Shown: piece after piece, positions 35,894-50,230 of the stretch
How positions within the stretch are numbered: position 1 is the stretch's first letter
Layout: every line of letters starts with the position of its first letter
Source of the DNA: Acanthornis magna
Taxonomy: Eukaryota > Chordata > Aves > Passeriformes > Acanthizidae
Length of the DNA: 64,000 nt
Direction: 5' to 3'
Assembly (NCBI GenBank): GCA_036785705.1
Contig: JAWUZG010000004.1
Location: forward strand, 10,574,501-10,638,500
Notes under the pieces: model-generated
Databases searched by the model: none
The model's input: the letters and a program-made list of their open reading frames with translations, nothing else
What the model was told of the DNA's origin: nothing
Position numbers and translations under genes: made by a program

Positions 35894-38800
35894 GAGAGAT
35901 TTTGTAAGAGTTGGTGTGTTTCTGTAAGGATGTCTGAGTCCCTTGAATAGTTACTTAGCCTTCCATCCATCTCCCAGGACTCTGAGGAACAATTGATTTC
36001 ATATTTTTTTGATTTAGTCAGAGGTTTTATCATATCCACTATGAACAGTTGACCATCACTTGCATTTGCATCTATTTGTTTCAGGTAATCTTACAAATTG
36101 CATCTCATTTATGTTATCAATGAGTTAGAATAAATACAAATAACATAGCATGTTGATTTTACCTTTCTGTTATGATTGGCATATTATGGTTATTATGAGG
36201 CTGTTTGTGGTTTTCTGTATCTGCTGAATTGTCTTCATCTTCCAAATAAAATACATGTTGCTAATGCTCACTGAAACTTGTTTAATGGATCAAAAAAATT
36301 TAGCAATCACCATTTAAGGCTAAGTTCAGCTGTCCAAACACAAGGCATGGAATGCCATTTATAATACCTCAGGGTATTCAAGATATTCACGTAGGCTTAT
36401 CAGCTATGACACAGGATTTATGGAAGATCTGCATTATTCTGGAACACCAGCTGGGGGTCAGGTAGGAGATGTTATGACATTTTAAAAGGCACTTGACAGC
36501 TATGTCTGGGTAATTGAACTGAACCTTTTAAGGAGAAATTAACCTCACCTGAGCTTAAAATGTCTTCATTTATAACTAGTCACCTTACACTCTTTTAATA
36601 AACAGCAGAGAAAAATCAGGAATTTTTACACTGAGATTAATCTGTTTAAAAGCAGGTAACTACTGATAATGAGATGAATCATGTCTTGGAAGATCATAAT
36701 ATAGTCAGGTTTTCATGACTAGGTGAAATGTAGCCATACATATCTGTATGTGATCTGACAGATGTATTTGGAGACTATTTGTAAGCCATTTCTAGTCTCT
36801 GAAATTTAAGTATGACCATTTATGCAATCAGATAAACATAAAACAGTTTGCTAAAGACTTTTCTTAGTTCTGTAACTGTTTTCTGAATGTTACCAATTTT
36901 CTGTCCTTCACTCATATGGACCAAATTTTCCTGAGCAGACTGAAATTTTGTCTACAGCAGAGAGGAAGGGATAAAATGGAGTGTTCTGGGGCCCCAGGAG
37001 AAGTTCTCCTTCCAGTTAGGGAAAAACATAAGCAAGACCAAATATTACTTGTCTCCCAGTCTCAAACAATCTTTAAAGCCCATTTCAAAAGAAAAAAGAA
37101 TATATATATTTTAGAAAGCTGTTGAGGTTTAGATGATGAGACCAGACTCACTGTTTATGCCATTACTTAATCAGTGGGAATTTTAGTATTAGCACTTGGT
37201 GTTGCTAAATATATTCCTCTACTGGAATTTGGGATCAAAACTATAGTCAGTAGAGAATTTTTTCAATATATTGTAATTCACTAAAATTTTGTTACTGTCC
37301 AGTTGATTTTAACAGTGTCAGACTATTGCATATAACATTTTTTTAAATTTTCCTTTCAAACTTTCCAGATGAGGGATTGTATGGAGTTGGAGCATGCAAA
37401 TACTTTTTGCTTCCATAATTAAGATTGTTAAATTACCTTGCCAGGTATATGACTACTATGATGTGAAATCTAAAATGTGTTATCAGATAAGATGTAAAAC
37501 AGTGTAGAAAATAATATTTCATTTTTGTCATATCTTACCTTTCTTTCTTAGGAATCAGGTCCAAAGCAATATTATACAGACTGCACAATGTTATATATGA
37601 CCTTCAGGGACCCAAGTAACACCCTGGAAACCAGACCTTATCTCTCTAGGAACCTATTAAAAATACAGTTCAACACACCTTTGGATAAGTATATATTCTA
37701 TATGTTTCTGTTCTGGAAAACTGGCAGGTACCTTTTATTCCTTTTATTGAGTATTGCCCAGTGTGTTAGGGAATGCAGGGCAGAATTCTAAGAAATAAAG
37801 CTGCTTCACAGTGTGACTACACAACCTAAATAGAAACTAAACCTGTGTTTCATTTTGACAGTATAATCCCAGAGAAAAAACTCTTTTTCCTCCAAGATAT
37901 TTTTGGTAGACATTTTTTGCTGTTATATAAAAGTAGAAGGCTTTTCTCTGTATTTATTGAAAACAGTGTTAACACAATTAAATCAAATTCACAAATACTC
38001 AGCTTGAGTTACTGAACTTTAATTAGAAGTGACAGCTGTGTCTGGTCTTTGCACAAAAATATGCATGGAGTTTTGAGTAGGAATTAGGAGGAGGTGAGAG
38101 AAGACTGAATGGCTATACTTCAAAAAAGGGATTTGGGAACAATTGTGTCTCTTTTTTACTAAACAACCACCTCTAGACTCCCCTGTCCCAATTTCTATAC
38201 TCGTATCTTTGGAGTAAAGCCTTAAGTAATGAGGTTATCACATACGTACTAGTTTCCCCCATGTTATACAGTATCAAGCCAGCATATCTAATCTTCATAA
38301 GATATAGAATTAATATATGTAAAAATTCCTTTATGTCTAACTTAGAGAAATATAATGGATACCATGAGGGACCTTCGTTATTTTTCTGGATTTTTTCTAC
38401 TTTATAAAAAAAAAAAAAATCACCTACATCTTAAACAATTAACATGGGTTATATTCATGTCAGCCTGATATTGAATCATACTCGTGTTTCTGGAAATATA
38501 GAATGTGAATACTTTTAATAAGGTTTCAGTCACAGAATGATAAATTCAATGTGACAAAAGGCACATGCTAGCCTGTGGTGAAAAAGCTAATGTCATCCAT
38601 TTTATGAATAGATGGTGTGCAGGAAATCTAGAGTGCAATTTTTATTTTATTTGGAAAGTTATTAAAATGACTGTCAGTGTTAAAAATAATAAGCAGTCAA
38701 CTTCTCTAGGTTTCCTTTGAGTTCTAGAGAAGCTAGCTAAACAATAGGATCCTAGTCACAAAGTTACCTTCCTAAGAAAATATCCAAGTGTGCGTTTAAT

Positions 38801-39458
38801 GAAAGTGATCCATTCTAGCACCAAAACTTTAGAGCAGACAAAGTCTAATGCTAGGTTCTAGTTAATTTATTCCTTATTTATACACTACTGTTTTAATATT
38901 ATGATGGGAAAGCCATTATCGTGTATCCTGACTATCTATCATGTAGACTTTTTCTGCTTGAAGTTGGTCAGACACAGAAGCAATTCAGCAGGTCTGAGGC
39001 TGAGGAAGCTGTGACCATCATTGCTGGGAAAGTATCGCTTGGGACTTTATCACGTTCAGGGGCAGCAGGTCTATCTAAATTCCTCATATCCTCCCACACA
39101 CTTTCTCTAGTCTACTTTCTCCTATGTCTTTTGCATACAGAGCAGATTGTCCTTGTTTAATTGGATGACCTATCCAATTGCTTAATGGGTTTTTGTGATT
39201 TTTTTTTTCTGGGGGTGTGTACTTTCACACAGTGATGCTTGCTTGCTTCTTCATCCCCTCCAATGAGGGAGACTATGTTCCTATTCCTCTGAAGAGGTGG
39301 CTCTAATATTTTATTACATCTGGTGGAAATTTACAAAAGGGATTATGTAGGAAGGATAATCTTTCAATCTTTCGATGTAGTATCTAAATCTCTCTGAAGC
39401 AAATTTTCTGTTACCTCTGCCTCACTCTCTAGACACAATGGGAACAGAATAATTGTGT
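35894..39458. other. AT-rich unique sequence
   Basis: No gene or repeat is recognised apart from homopolymer runs such as the A-run near 38,407-38,419. Confidence 0.5.
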
Positions 39459-39650
39459 CATAGAATGGTTTGAGTTAGAAGGGACCTTCGAAGATCATCT
39501 AGTCCCAATCCTCCTGTCATGGGCAGGGACATCTCTTACTAGACCAAGTTGTTCAATGCCCCTCTCCAAACTTACTCTGAGCACTTCCAGGAATGGGGCA
39601 TCTACAGCTTTTCTGGGTACCCCACTTCAGTGTCTCACCACAGTTTCAGC
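39459..39650 (-). mobile_element. CR1 LINE 3'-region fragment
   Basis: The plus strand starts CATAGAATGGTTTGAGTTAG, then AGGGACCTTCGAAGATCATC, and continues through TGGGCAGGGACATCTCTTAC and AGGAATGGGGCATCTACAGC. This is the same tail type as the long CR1 at 9.5 kb, about 190 bp long. Confidence 0.9.
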
Positions 39651-42600
39651 TGAATCTGGTGCTTCTTTCACTGAAATTATCAGTGTGTAAGAGCTGGGAC
39701 GATAGGAGGGGCAAGAGCTAAAATCAAAATCATGAATCCTTTAAAGTGACAGTTAAATGTATTACTCCTCTTGCCCATGTGACATCTTGCTTGAGGCACC
39801 ATATATTTCTAACATCAGAGCTGGACCGGTAAGTGGAGAGAGCTTTTAAAAGTTCACTATGCCTTCACCACTGAATGTTAGAAGAAAATATGCACAGCTC
39901 TGAGACACAGTGTGAGTCACAATCCTGCAGGCCAGCTTCTGATATGAAGTTACAGAGTACTTAATATCATACTCATACAGCCCCTGCACTAGGTGTACAT
40001 AACATCGAAATGTGCTGTGGGTCAGTGATTTTCAAACCTGCTTGCAGCTGATAGAAGGTCACTCCTGGTCCGTACCATGGCAATGGTCAGCAATCTACCT
40101 GTAAGGCTGCAGAATTTAATGGAGCTGATGTAGAGCTCTGAAGACATAGCCACTTTCTTGTGAGTGTTGGGTAGAATACTGGTGTTCTACATACTTTTTT
40201 TTAAGTTTTTCAAAAAAGGAGTCAGTTTTGGTTCATTTGTTAGCCTCTTTGAATTTAGTTATATTAAATCAAACTAAGTGTCCTAGCTATGCTCTTTACA
40301 TCCCCTTCTAAGGCATCGTTTCAGAAGATGTCTGTCTATTAACTGTTAAAGAAGACTATTTGGCGAACTTGGATAGTGTCTTACTTTGAAGCAGCTTAAA
40401 CTTTGTAACATACATCCAGTGTTTTATGTCAAAAGGTAAGTCTGCAGATTGGCTGAAATACCTTTCTCTTATTTAGGAAGCTTTGCATTGTACTCCTAAC
40501 CTTGTAAGGTACTCAGTATTTTTAAAAAAATTTATAGACAAAATTTATGTTTTATTCATCTTTTCAATCTAAGTTGCCTTGAAACAGCTTTGTCTATATT
40601 AAAACTTTTCAGAAAAAAGAAATGATGAGCTAGCAAAAGCCCGTATCATCAACATGAAGTTGAGCACCACTTTTTCTCAAGATTTTTCTGGCTAGAAGTA
40701 TGTATGGACAGTGCACTTCACAGGGGGACTGGCTTATTTATAGCTCAAGGAATACCAAATATACGTAAAGAAAGAAGTTTTGGTGTAGTTTAATGCTTTC
40801 AGCTAAGGGGCTTATTAAATTGAGTTAGATTTAATGTTTATTATTAAATATTGAGACTACTGAGCTTATTTAGAAGTTTGCATGAGCATGGTTTTTACTT
40901 TTGTTACAAATAATGGTACTAAAATTCTCATTTTACTAACCTTAATACTTGTCAGAATTATTTCCAACTAATAATAACCAAGATTACATTTCATCTAGTC
41001 TTGTTTCCTGTATTTTTCTGTCTAAATCTGTAAATTTTTTTCTACACATCATGCTTGTTCTGCCATAGATTCTAAATTATTTTATTGGACAGATGGAATG
41101 TCTCATTTGCTTATTTTTTAATGTGATGGTGAGCCTCTGATTTGAACCAAAAATATGTGGTTAGACTGAACAGAAGGTCAGAAATCATTAGTGACTTCAG
41201 TAATCTTTGCAGAATCTGGGCCAGGCTAGCAGTTTTGCAAAGTATGTTAAATTCGATCCTAACTCAGTAAAGTCAAAAGGGTTCTTTCTATTGACTTCAG
41301 TAAGGTTTGGATCAGACTTTTGGGAAACGCTTTGTTTTGAACTGGTAATAGTATCATGTGGTAGAAAGGACACCTAAGGAGAATTCTGTTCAATAGGTTT
41401 ATATGAATAGAAAAGGTAAATTTTATGTGCATTCTAGGTGTTAGCACAAAGTTAGATATCAATATTCTCCTTCCTGTTACATGGTAGCTTACTGCTCATA
41501 GAACAGCTGTTAGAATCACGGAGTGGGAAATATGCACCTGCTTTAGTATCTAAGGTAAGCCTGGATGTTGTAATTCAAGCAAATTTTCCAACACTAATTG
41601 AAATTATCACTTAATGAAGGACTCGTCTATAAGTTACGAGGTAGCCTTGCAGACTAAAGAGCCTGCTAGGCTCATTACTCTCTGAGTATGCTGAATATTG
41701 CTTAAAGATAAGTATCCATAGCCACTTTCTTGAAAGAAAAGACACCCCTATTCCCCAACCATACGCACACATGCACAAACACCTAGAAGAAGGAAAAGTA
41801 GCAGAACTTCTTACCTTCTGAGCAGTACTTTTGTATTTTTAGCCCTGCAAAAAAGTAACTGCTTTGACTTTGCCCTTCAGACAGAAAAAGACTCAGACCT
41901 TTTGTTTTACATTTCAATCTGCTCTGCCCTACTGTCATTCTGTACCTTAAATTTTTTAATTGACTGCTGGAAATTGTGGATATGGATTTGAAAGATAATT
42001 TGATTTATTGTCACTCTTCAACCTGTCCTGTTTAAATAGCAGATAGGTTTAATCGTTATTAAATAATGGGTAACATATGCTGGTTGTTAGAGGATGTGGT
42101 AAGGTCTGTAAAGGGATCGGGGGATTTTGGGGGCTGGGTTTGTTGGTTTTGTTTTTTTTCCAGTTTCAGTTTCCATTTAGCTATTCAGTTGTTTTTCAGA
42201 TAAATCAGTTAATTCTCTTCAGTGCTATCAGTTGCAGTGCAATACATATTTTTATAACCAAATTAGCTAGTCTTTACAAAATAATGAGCCATATGTTTAA
42301 ATGTACCATGATTAAAACTTGCTTGGTCTGATTTTCCTATATTTGGGGCAGTGATGTCTAGAGGCAATACAGATCACGATCATTTCAGAAACAATGTCAG
42401 TGTTAAAAAAGATCCATAATAGATGCTCTTTCTGGGTTATCCTTTTTGTGTTTCAGTAGAACAATAATTTGTTTAACCAAGCTGGTTGCATTTTACAACT
42501 GAAGGCTTTGCTATATATTTTAAGCAAACACTGAATACGAATTTGTATTTCTTTGAAAACTATTCTTATACTTAATCGACTTGTAATCAGTCATTGCTAA

Positions 42601-45600
42601 AGTATTTTTTAAGCTACACAAAAAAAAGTAAATGTCTTAATGTGCTGCATATTACAAAATTATTAGAGTAACTATTTAAACATTAAGGTAATATCAAAAG
42701 TGCAGACTATATATATCTCTAATATATCATATTGGTGTGCATTTTGATTTTTAATTTACATAAATTCAATATAACACAATCTCTTTCATCAAACGTGATA
42801 TTTTTCCTGAAGTTTCCTCCTTTTATTCTCCTTCTCTCAAGGCAGATATACATGCAGAACAAACACGCTTTATTTCCAGCTGACATTTAAGACACACTTT
42901 TGCCTTTTGTATTTTTCTGCTTGAATAAAACAGTTACCCAATAAAATAACAGAAATTTTTCAATCTCAGTCTTGCTGTGTTTCTTTAGAACTATAACTGA
43001 AACTGTCAGAAAAATGAAAGTAAGAAAAATAGCACACTACAGATTGCAGAATAATTGGTGCTGGAAAAGAAGTTGAGAATGAAATATTTTAAGATACCTA
43101 GCTTTAAAAAAATATATAGCTGAAGTGTTAGCCTGTGTCTTTCTTATTTAAAAAATGTGATAGAAAAAAAAAAAGTTAAAAATGAAAACTATTGAGAACT
43201 TTGTGAGTTATACCATAACTCTATTTTTAAAGACCCAGGGCCTTATCATGCTGTGAAGTTAATTGCAAAATCCTTTTGACATTCATGAGAACAGATCTAG
43301 TCCTTGCTGCACTCCGAATGACAGTGTCCTGAAATCAGCAACCACTGATTTTGACTGTCCCTTTTTTACATTTATCAAGAAGAGAAATTTAATTTTAAGA
43401 TGTACTTAGGATAAGCCAAGTCCAGTTTGTCCTTCCTTCATTAACTTCAATATCTTTCTGAAAGTTCATGCTTCAGCTGATTAACTATATTTATATCACT
43501 GTATGAAGTTATTTACATCAACATAAGACGTAATCTGCACACACTTAAGTAAATCAAGACAGAGCTGATCCATCTGTTTCTGCAATGTCATCTCTTTCCT
43601 AGAAGAGACGTTTCCAAAAAGTTCAGTGTTTAGTCCTCTCCTCTCCTCTCCTCTCCTCTCCTCTCCTCTCCTCTCCTCTCCTCTCCTCTCCTCTCCTCTC
43701 CTCTCCTCTCCAAACTGCATTCCATTTCATACCTTCTGAAATCTTTCCAGTAGTTCATTTAGTCAAATGGCCCCCATCTGTCTGTGTACTTGTTTTTTTC
43801 ACTCTTCAGTCTTTTTAATACCCTCAGCATTGTGAAAGTTAACAGATCATATTGGTGATATGAATGTTTGAGACTATGGTATTTCCTTCTGGGCAAAGTC
43901 TGTTTTCCCACTGATTCTAATTTAAACTTCTTCTCAGCTTAAGAAAACTGCATATTGATTACCCAATTTTCATAAACTTTTCTTGTCTCTTGGTGCATCC
44001 TTAGCTGTCACTCTGGAAAATTAATACTAGCATTTACACATACCAGTTAAATATCTAATTGTAATATCTAAAATACAAATGTGCAAGTATTTTTCTATTT
44101 TGTTTTGCGTTTTTTTTCCCCAGAGTGGACTATTTATAACATAAATTTATGACTAGCAGAAATTAAAAAATTGGAAATTATTTTATTGCTCTTTCTCATA
44201 ATCTAGAGTAATACCTCTATTCCTCATAAGTGATTTATCACTTAAATATAGCTATAAAGCATGTATTACTGACTGGTGCAGTGCTGAGCAGATGAAGGAC
44301 CTGTAACATGATTTTTAAAGAAGATATTTGTGTGTGTCAGGGAGTAAGCATCTGCAAACCAATGCACAGTACTAGGTATCAATTATGAATACAATATTAT
44401 TCCTCAAACATTGAGATGACTATATGGCACTTCCATTTTCAATTTGTCTTTGAAATAAAATAATTAATAATATTAAAATAATAAAAGATAAGATAATTAA
44501 GGCTAATGAAGCTAGAGTTTCTAGTACAGGGTAAAGCTTTCTGTTGCTTAGACAAAAGTTGGCATTTTATTGAAATAGCATAATAACAATGACAGATGCA
44601 CTGCTTATTTTTCACACAGCCCAATCTGTGAAATAATACATGAAATAGTCCCCAATAATACATGAAATAAGAGAAAAAAGAGACTACATCCAAATAATGG
44701 AAAGTTTAAAAGTTTTGCTTTAATTGGCTGTTTTTGTTTGGGGTTTTTTTTTTTGGTTTTTGAAATATCTAAAATATTATCTTGATGGGTAAAATACAAA
44801 ATGATGATAATTTATTGTTTATCTAATTTCCCTTAACAGTATTTTAAAATATATTGTTGGAACTAACCCTCACAAATAGCCCAATGAAAGAGTTGTTTAG
44901 TGCTTTAAAATGCCTTAATCTGTAAAACAGAAGAAATGTGTACGACTTCTATTTTCTAATAGACTATCTTTCTGTCTAAGTTATTCCAATAATTAAACAG
45001 TCATATAGAAGATAAATATTTTGATAACAAAACAGAGAAGGAACAGGGAATAGAATGACTAGCTTTCATCAATGGGAAAAGTGAAGAAAACCCCAACATT
45101 TCCATCATAAGGATCAATGTTTAACATAGTTATCTGCAGTGGCCAAAGAGGAAGCAAATAATGAATGTGGCATTTATATATTCAGCTTCTTTAAACCAGG
45201 GTGGAGAGAGCAAAAGTGTGAATAGACATACTAAGATAAACCAGCAGGCAACTTGTTGTAAAAGGAATTTCTGTGCTGACAGATGCTAAGTAATTTGTGG
45301 CAGCGATATTAGGTTATTTATGCACAGGATAATAGCCAGAAAATAAAGCATTTAGACTGATGTGAAGAAAGAAATTACTTTTACAGATTAAAATACATGA
45401 AATTATTTGTAATAGACATGTTGGGAATTGGACTGATAGGGTATATGGTATATTTGAACAATGTAAGCCATATGATATATAAGATAGTGTTATGTTGATT
45501 CATGAAACCTTCATTTATTTAACTAAGATGATGACAATGAAAAGATAAAGTAATGAAATTGCACAATCTTGTTCTATTGCAGGGAGAAAAAATATCAAGA

Positions 45601-48600
45601 ACTCCTATATAGTCTTTTCTCTGTGTATGGACAAAGAAAAGAACCTTCAAAGAAACAAAAAGGTGTTGTACATCAAAACTAGTGGCAATTATTTTTTGTG
45701 GAGTTACTGTCTTTTGGAGTGATTGGAGGGCAGCATGAACCATGGAATTTGTTCAAAGACAAAATCTGATCAATCATGAGATAAGGTTATCTTCAGATAC
45801 ATTTTTTAATTGAAAAACTTGGAAGTGATCATCAGAAAACAAAATATAACTCTCCTTCAGGGTTTAAGACACCAAGCATCTAGTTATATTTTTTCTTTTA
45901 ACTTTTCCTGAATATCTTCGTTGGATTTTTTTGAATCACGGTGAAAATAATTTGATACTGAACACTGATCACTTCAGTGTATTATCAGGTGTACAACTAA
46001 CAAGATCTAGTTTGGCATCACCGTGCATGCCTGGAGGTAATTATCTGAACAAAAGGTAAAACATGCAAAAAGATTATGAACATTCTTTTGTTTCTTATTT
46101 CCTTGGCGGAACAAACTTGATTGCAACTGAATGGAAGAAATGCTGTTAATAAGCAACAGAAAATCTGTTGGTTTTGGTTTCTTGGTTTGTTTTTGGTGGA
46201 GCTTTTTGTGATCTATCAGATATCACTGCTTACTGGCTCATATTCTTTTCAAGAAATACTTGATCCAAAATTAGATTTTTAAATTCAACACTTAAAAGAT
46301 ATATATAAACTTTTTAGTGAATTCTCAATGCCAATTTCCTGCTATTAATTCTTGTCTGACAAACAAATCTGGAAAATGCACTTTTGTGATTAATCATGTT
46401 AATTAATATTGACAATTTTATAGATCTCTTTAAATTTTCTTTACTATGTTGCAGTATGACAGAAATAATAATAAGAATACTAAAGGTCACATTCTTTATC
46501 AAGCCTTATGCCAATTGTTGGGTTTTGATTTGCCAATACCTATTTCATTTTTAACAGTGAATATAGTTCAGTAAATAATAACTTGGATTTTTAACATAAT
46601 TTTTTCTGTCATACTTCTTTATTAAGTAAACTTGTGACACTGTACTTTTTGCATTTTTGATAAAACTACAGTTTAATAACAAATGAGTTGCTATGGTCTT
46701 GATTAGACTTTTCTTAGAATATCATATTGGGCTCTGATCTTTAGTCTTCTGTGTATATCAGTTTAGTTACACCTCAATTACTTCCTTAAAATTAGATATT
46801 CACAGAAGCAACTGTGATCTTACTCCTTGCACATATCAGACATTACAGAACACAATTTTGTTTTCGTTTAGTCAACTACAATGTCCAGGTATCATCAAGT
46901 AAGCTTGACAATACACTGTAGCTCGGTGATGAAAATTCAGAATGTGTTTTTGAAATAAACTTCTAAATATTAAATGTGACATCTATCTATTTTAATCAGA
47001 TCTCTTCCCTCCCTTAATGTGTTTTCCTTCACTTCAGTTCATGTCAGATCATATGCAATGGCAATCTGTTTATCTGTGGAAAGTAAGGGCAGCAAAGCTG
47101 ACCAAACAAATGCATATTCATTTACTAATACGTATGGTTAAAGAAAGCTTTGTTTCAAATGCATTAAAGTGGAACTTTAAATAATGTGCAAATCAGAATA
47201 TTAAAGGACAAGTGATTTCTCAGCTTGTACACTTGACAATTAAAAGAATAGCACTAAACACTGTTGGATGTAAAGGCAGTTTTTTAAAATGAAAAATACA
47301 CTAGAAGTTAACAAAACATGAAGATTGAAATATGGGATAATATATTGTGACAGTAAGATTTCAGACCTTCAATATGTGTCCATTTGTCAACCAAGCAGAC
47401 CAACTGAATTCATTATTTCTGCTCATGATAGTAAATATTTCTTCTCAGTAAAAATTCATATGTTTGTATCACATGTTGAAATTAGGTAAACAGAAATAAT
47501 GAGTATTATATAAATCCTTATACAATACATTTTGGTTTTAGGTTTTAGTTTTACTTTAAATAATCAAGATATGCAGTATTTTTATTTTGTTGATGATAAA
47601 AGGCCTATAAATAGTACTGATTATATAGTCCGACATCAGAAAGTGTTGCAGGAATGTTCATTGAGGCTATGTTTAAATAAAGCTACAGAATACCTGCAGG
47701 TTGCTTTTTACTGCATAGTTTTGTTTGTAGTTCAAGTATAATTAATCCACAATATAGAAGGTTTTGAGTAAAACTTTTTTTTCATGTTAAAACTTTCTCC
47801 CTTTCACTGCATTTAAATGATGCATATATTTCTAAACTTGTTTAGAATTTTGTAGAATAAAAGGTTAAAAAAAAATTTAAAAACCCTGCTTAATACCTAG
47901 TTCTAAGGTGGAATTAATCTCACCTAACAGTTCAATGTTTGTCATCACCTACTAATGATGAAGGACCGATTTTCACAATGATTCATCTGATTTAAAAAGT
48001 GTTAAGATTGCCGTCCGTATGAATTATATCTCTATTGAATGGAGGAGGTTAGATGACTACCTTAACGTGCATGAAATAAAAAAAGCAAAACCAAAAAGAA
48101 GCAACCCCCTACACCCACCAATAAACAAAGAGTCCAACCAAAATAACATATAGCAATAAAAAAAATGTAGATACCTAAAACTAAGAAGTATAAATCCATG
48201 CCCTAACATTCAGAAAGTTACATTTATGTGTGTCTGTTTTTTTTTAAATACTCCCTAACCTTTTCTTCCTCTGGAAAGGGTAAGTCTTGCTCCAGACTCC
48301 CCTTCTTGTCTCAGGGGCCTAGGACCCCTGAATTTTAGTCTTACCAGCAAAGACTAAGGTGATGAAGTCATTGAGAAACCTGGCACAGCTTGAGACATTT
48401 GGTGGCAGGAAGGTGTCTTTGGTATGGAACTTGCTGAAATCCCCTTGTTTTTTACTACCGAATTCCTGTCAAGTTATAATGCAAACATATTTTAAGACTG
48501 ATCAAAAGAATCGTAATTTATTTCGGATGGTGTTTTGGGGCCAAGATTTATGACTCACGTAAGATTATCAATACACTGTAACTAAGAATGGAAGAACTGA

Positions 48601-50141
48601 AACTAGCCTGTCCAAGCTAGTATTTTAGTACTGGAAATACAGCATGAGAACATGAAAACATGAACTATGGAGGGCTAAGAAAATGACTATTGGTTTTCTG
48701 TGCAGAAATCATCTTTTGTATTTTTCATGTTAAATGATAGTTATTCATATGACTAAGTCCTGGTAGAATCTTTAGAGTGCTGAATTTTTCTTTCTCTAGA
48801 TTATTTCAGTTTTAGTAAAGATGATTAAAATTTCTCCCAATTCTATATAGATGTATTCATGACCTTCCACAAATCGTATTTGTCCATTCTTAGTTCTGAG
48901 ACAGAGTGAAAAGCATAAATATAATATTTCTGATTTTGCTGAAAATTCAGAAGCTGTTTCTGGATAAAAGGATACATTTATATTAAAAACAGAAAAGGTC
49001 TATGTTTAAGATTTTTTTGAACATAACTAAATGCAAAGTTATATTTGAGTAAGATCATGATGTTAATAGACATAATTTTGAATGTTTTATGTTACTGAAA
49101 TATTACGAGTGTCTTTCAAAATTCCTATTACATATGGAATGGTTCATGTGGGTGGTGATAACATCAGTTATATATTCTTGTATTTTATTCACAGTATCAC
49201 AATAGTTTTCCATTTTTGAAGTTCATGATTGCTCTCTGCTCAGTTCTCCAGCCTGTCAAGATCTAGGCCACCTTAAATAATTAAATTGAATATTTATTAT
49301 AGATATTCACTGCTTTAATGATAAATATGCTTGACTTTCAGGATCTGAAAGGGCTGCATATGGCCCTAATTCATACTTTGACCTGTGATCGTTGCTAATC
49401 ATTATTTGATGGAAAATGTAAAAATATGCAGAGCACAGAGAGGGAAGAAATGTATGACTGGTCAAGAAAGATGTGTAAGATATACTTGTAATTGATCATA
49501 CTATAGTTCACTCAGATAGGCTAGCAATCATAAACTGGGCTATTTTTCTGAAGTTTCTGCCTCCACAAACCATTTGCTTGACAACCTTTGAATTTTTTTC
49601 TTATTTTCTCTGTATTGATTTTCCAATGGAATTGTCAGTCTAACTGATTAATCTGTGTAGGTATATGGAGCACAGATGTTCTCTTCCTTTCTTTTTTTTT
49701 TTGGGTTAAATCTCATACAGCCTTGCTCCTTGCCTGAAACAATGGGGAAGCAAGCTGAAAGCTACTCTGAAAGGAAGGCAGAAATTATCAAATAAAAAAT
49801 GAGTAAACAAAGGTTTAAGAGGAATGAATATGGAAGGATGCCAGCAAGAAAGTTTCACCTTGTTGCAACATAGATATTTGGGTATTAGGTTTCACTATCT
49901 TCTGTTGCTAACACTTAAATAAATTCCTGAATTTTTCAGGGTTATGAAAATCTATTTGTTCTGTGTGTCTATTTGAAAGTATCGTATTTTGATCTGTTAT
50001 TATTGTTTGTTCTTGTCTCCTGAAGACAATGATGAACTTTATGCCAATGTCAATTAATAGAATGAGGTCTAGAGAATATATAAAACTGCAGCCAGATCGA
50101 TCTCATGGAAATTTTTTCCCCCTGAAATATGATTTTTCCTT
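39651..50141. other. AT-rich unique sequence, almost repeat-free
   Basis: Over 10 kb I see no gene and no recognisable transposon, only the pentanucleotide microsatellite at 43.6 kb and short A/T runs. Open frames are short and unremarkable. Confidence 0.5.
43634..43711. repeat. (TCCTC)n pentanucleotide microsatellite
   Basis: About 15 nearly perfect copies of a 5-bp unit, pyrimidine-only on the plus strand and purine-only on the minus strand. The minus-strand reading gives a repeating GEERR peptide, which is an artefact. Such polypurine tracts can adopt triplex structures, and the purity suggests high length variability. Confidence 0.97.
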
Positions 50142-50230
50142 CTAGAATCATAACATAATTTGAGTCGGAAATGAACCATAAGGATCACTGAGTCCAACTC
50201 CCTGCTCCTTGCAGGACTACCTAAAATTTA
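50142..50230 (-). mobile_element. CR1 LINE 3'-tail fragment
   Basis: The plus strand starts TAGAATCATAACATAATTTG, then ACCATAAGGATCACTGAGTC, then AACTCCCTGCTCCTTGCAGG and ACTACCTAAAATT. It is the same tail variant as the plus-strand copy at 31.4 kb. Confidence 0.85.

Noticed and set aside
41513..41535. AGAATCACGGAGTGGGAAAT, reminiscent of a CR1 tail start
   Set aside because: The following sequence does not continue as CR1.
43496..43720. Frame with GEERR peptide repeats
   Set aside because: It is the translation of the pentanucleotide microsatellite.
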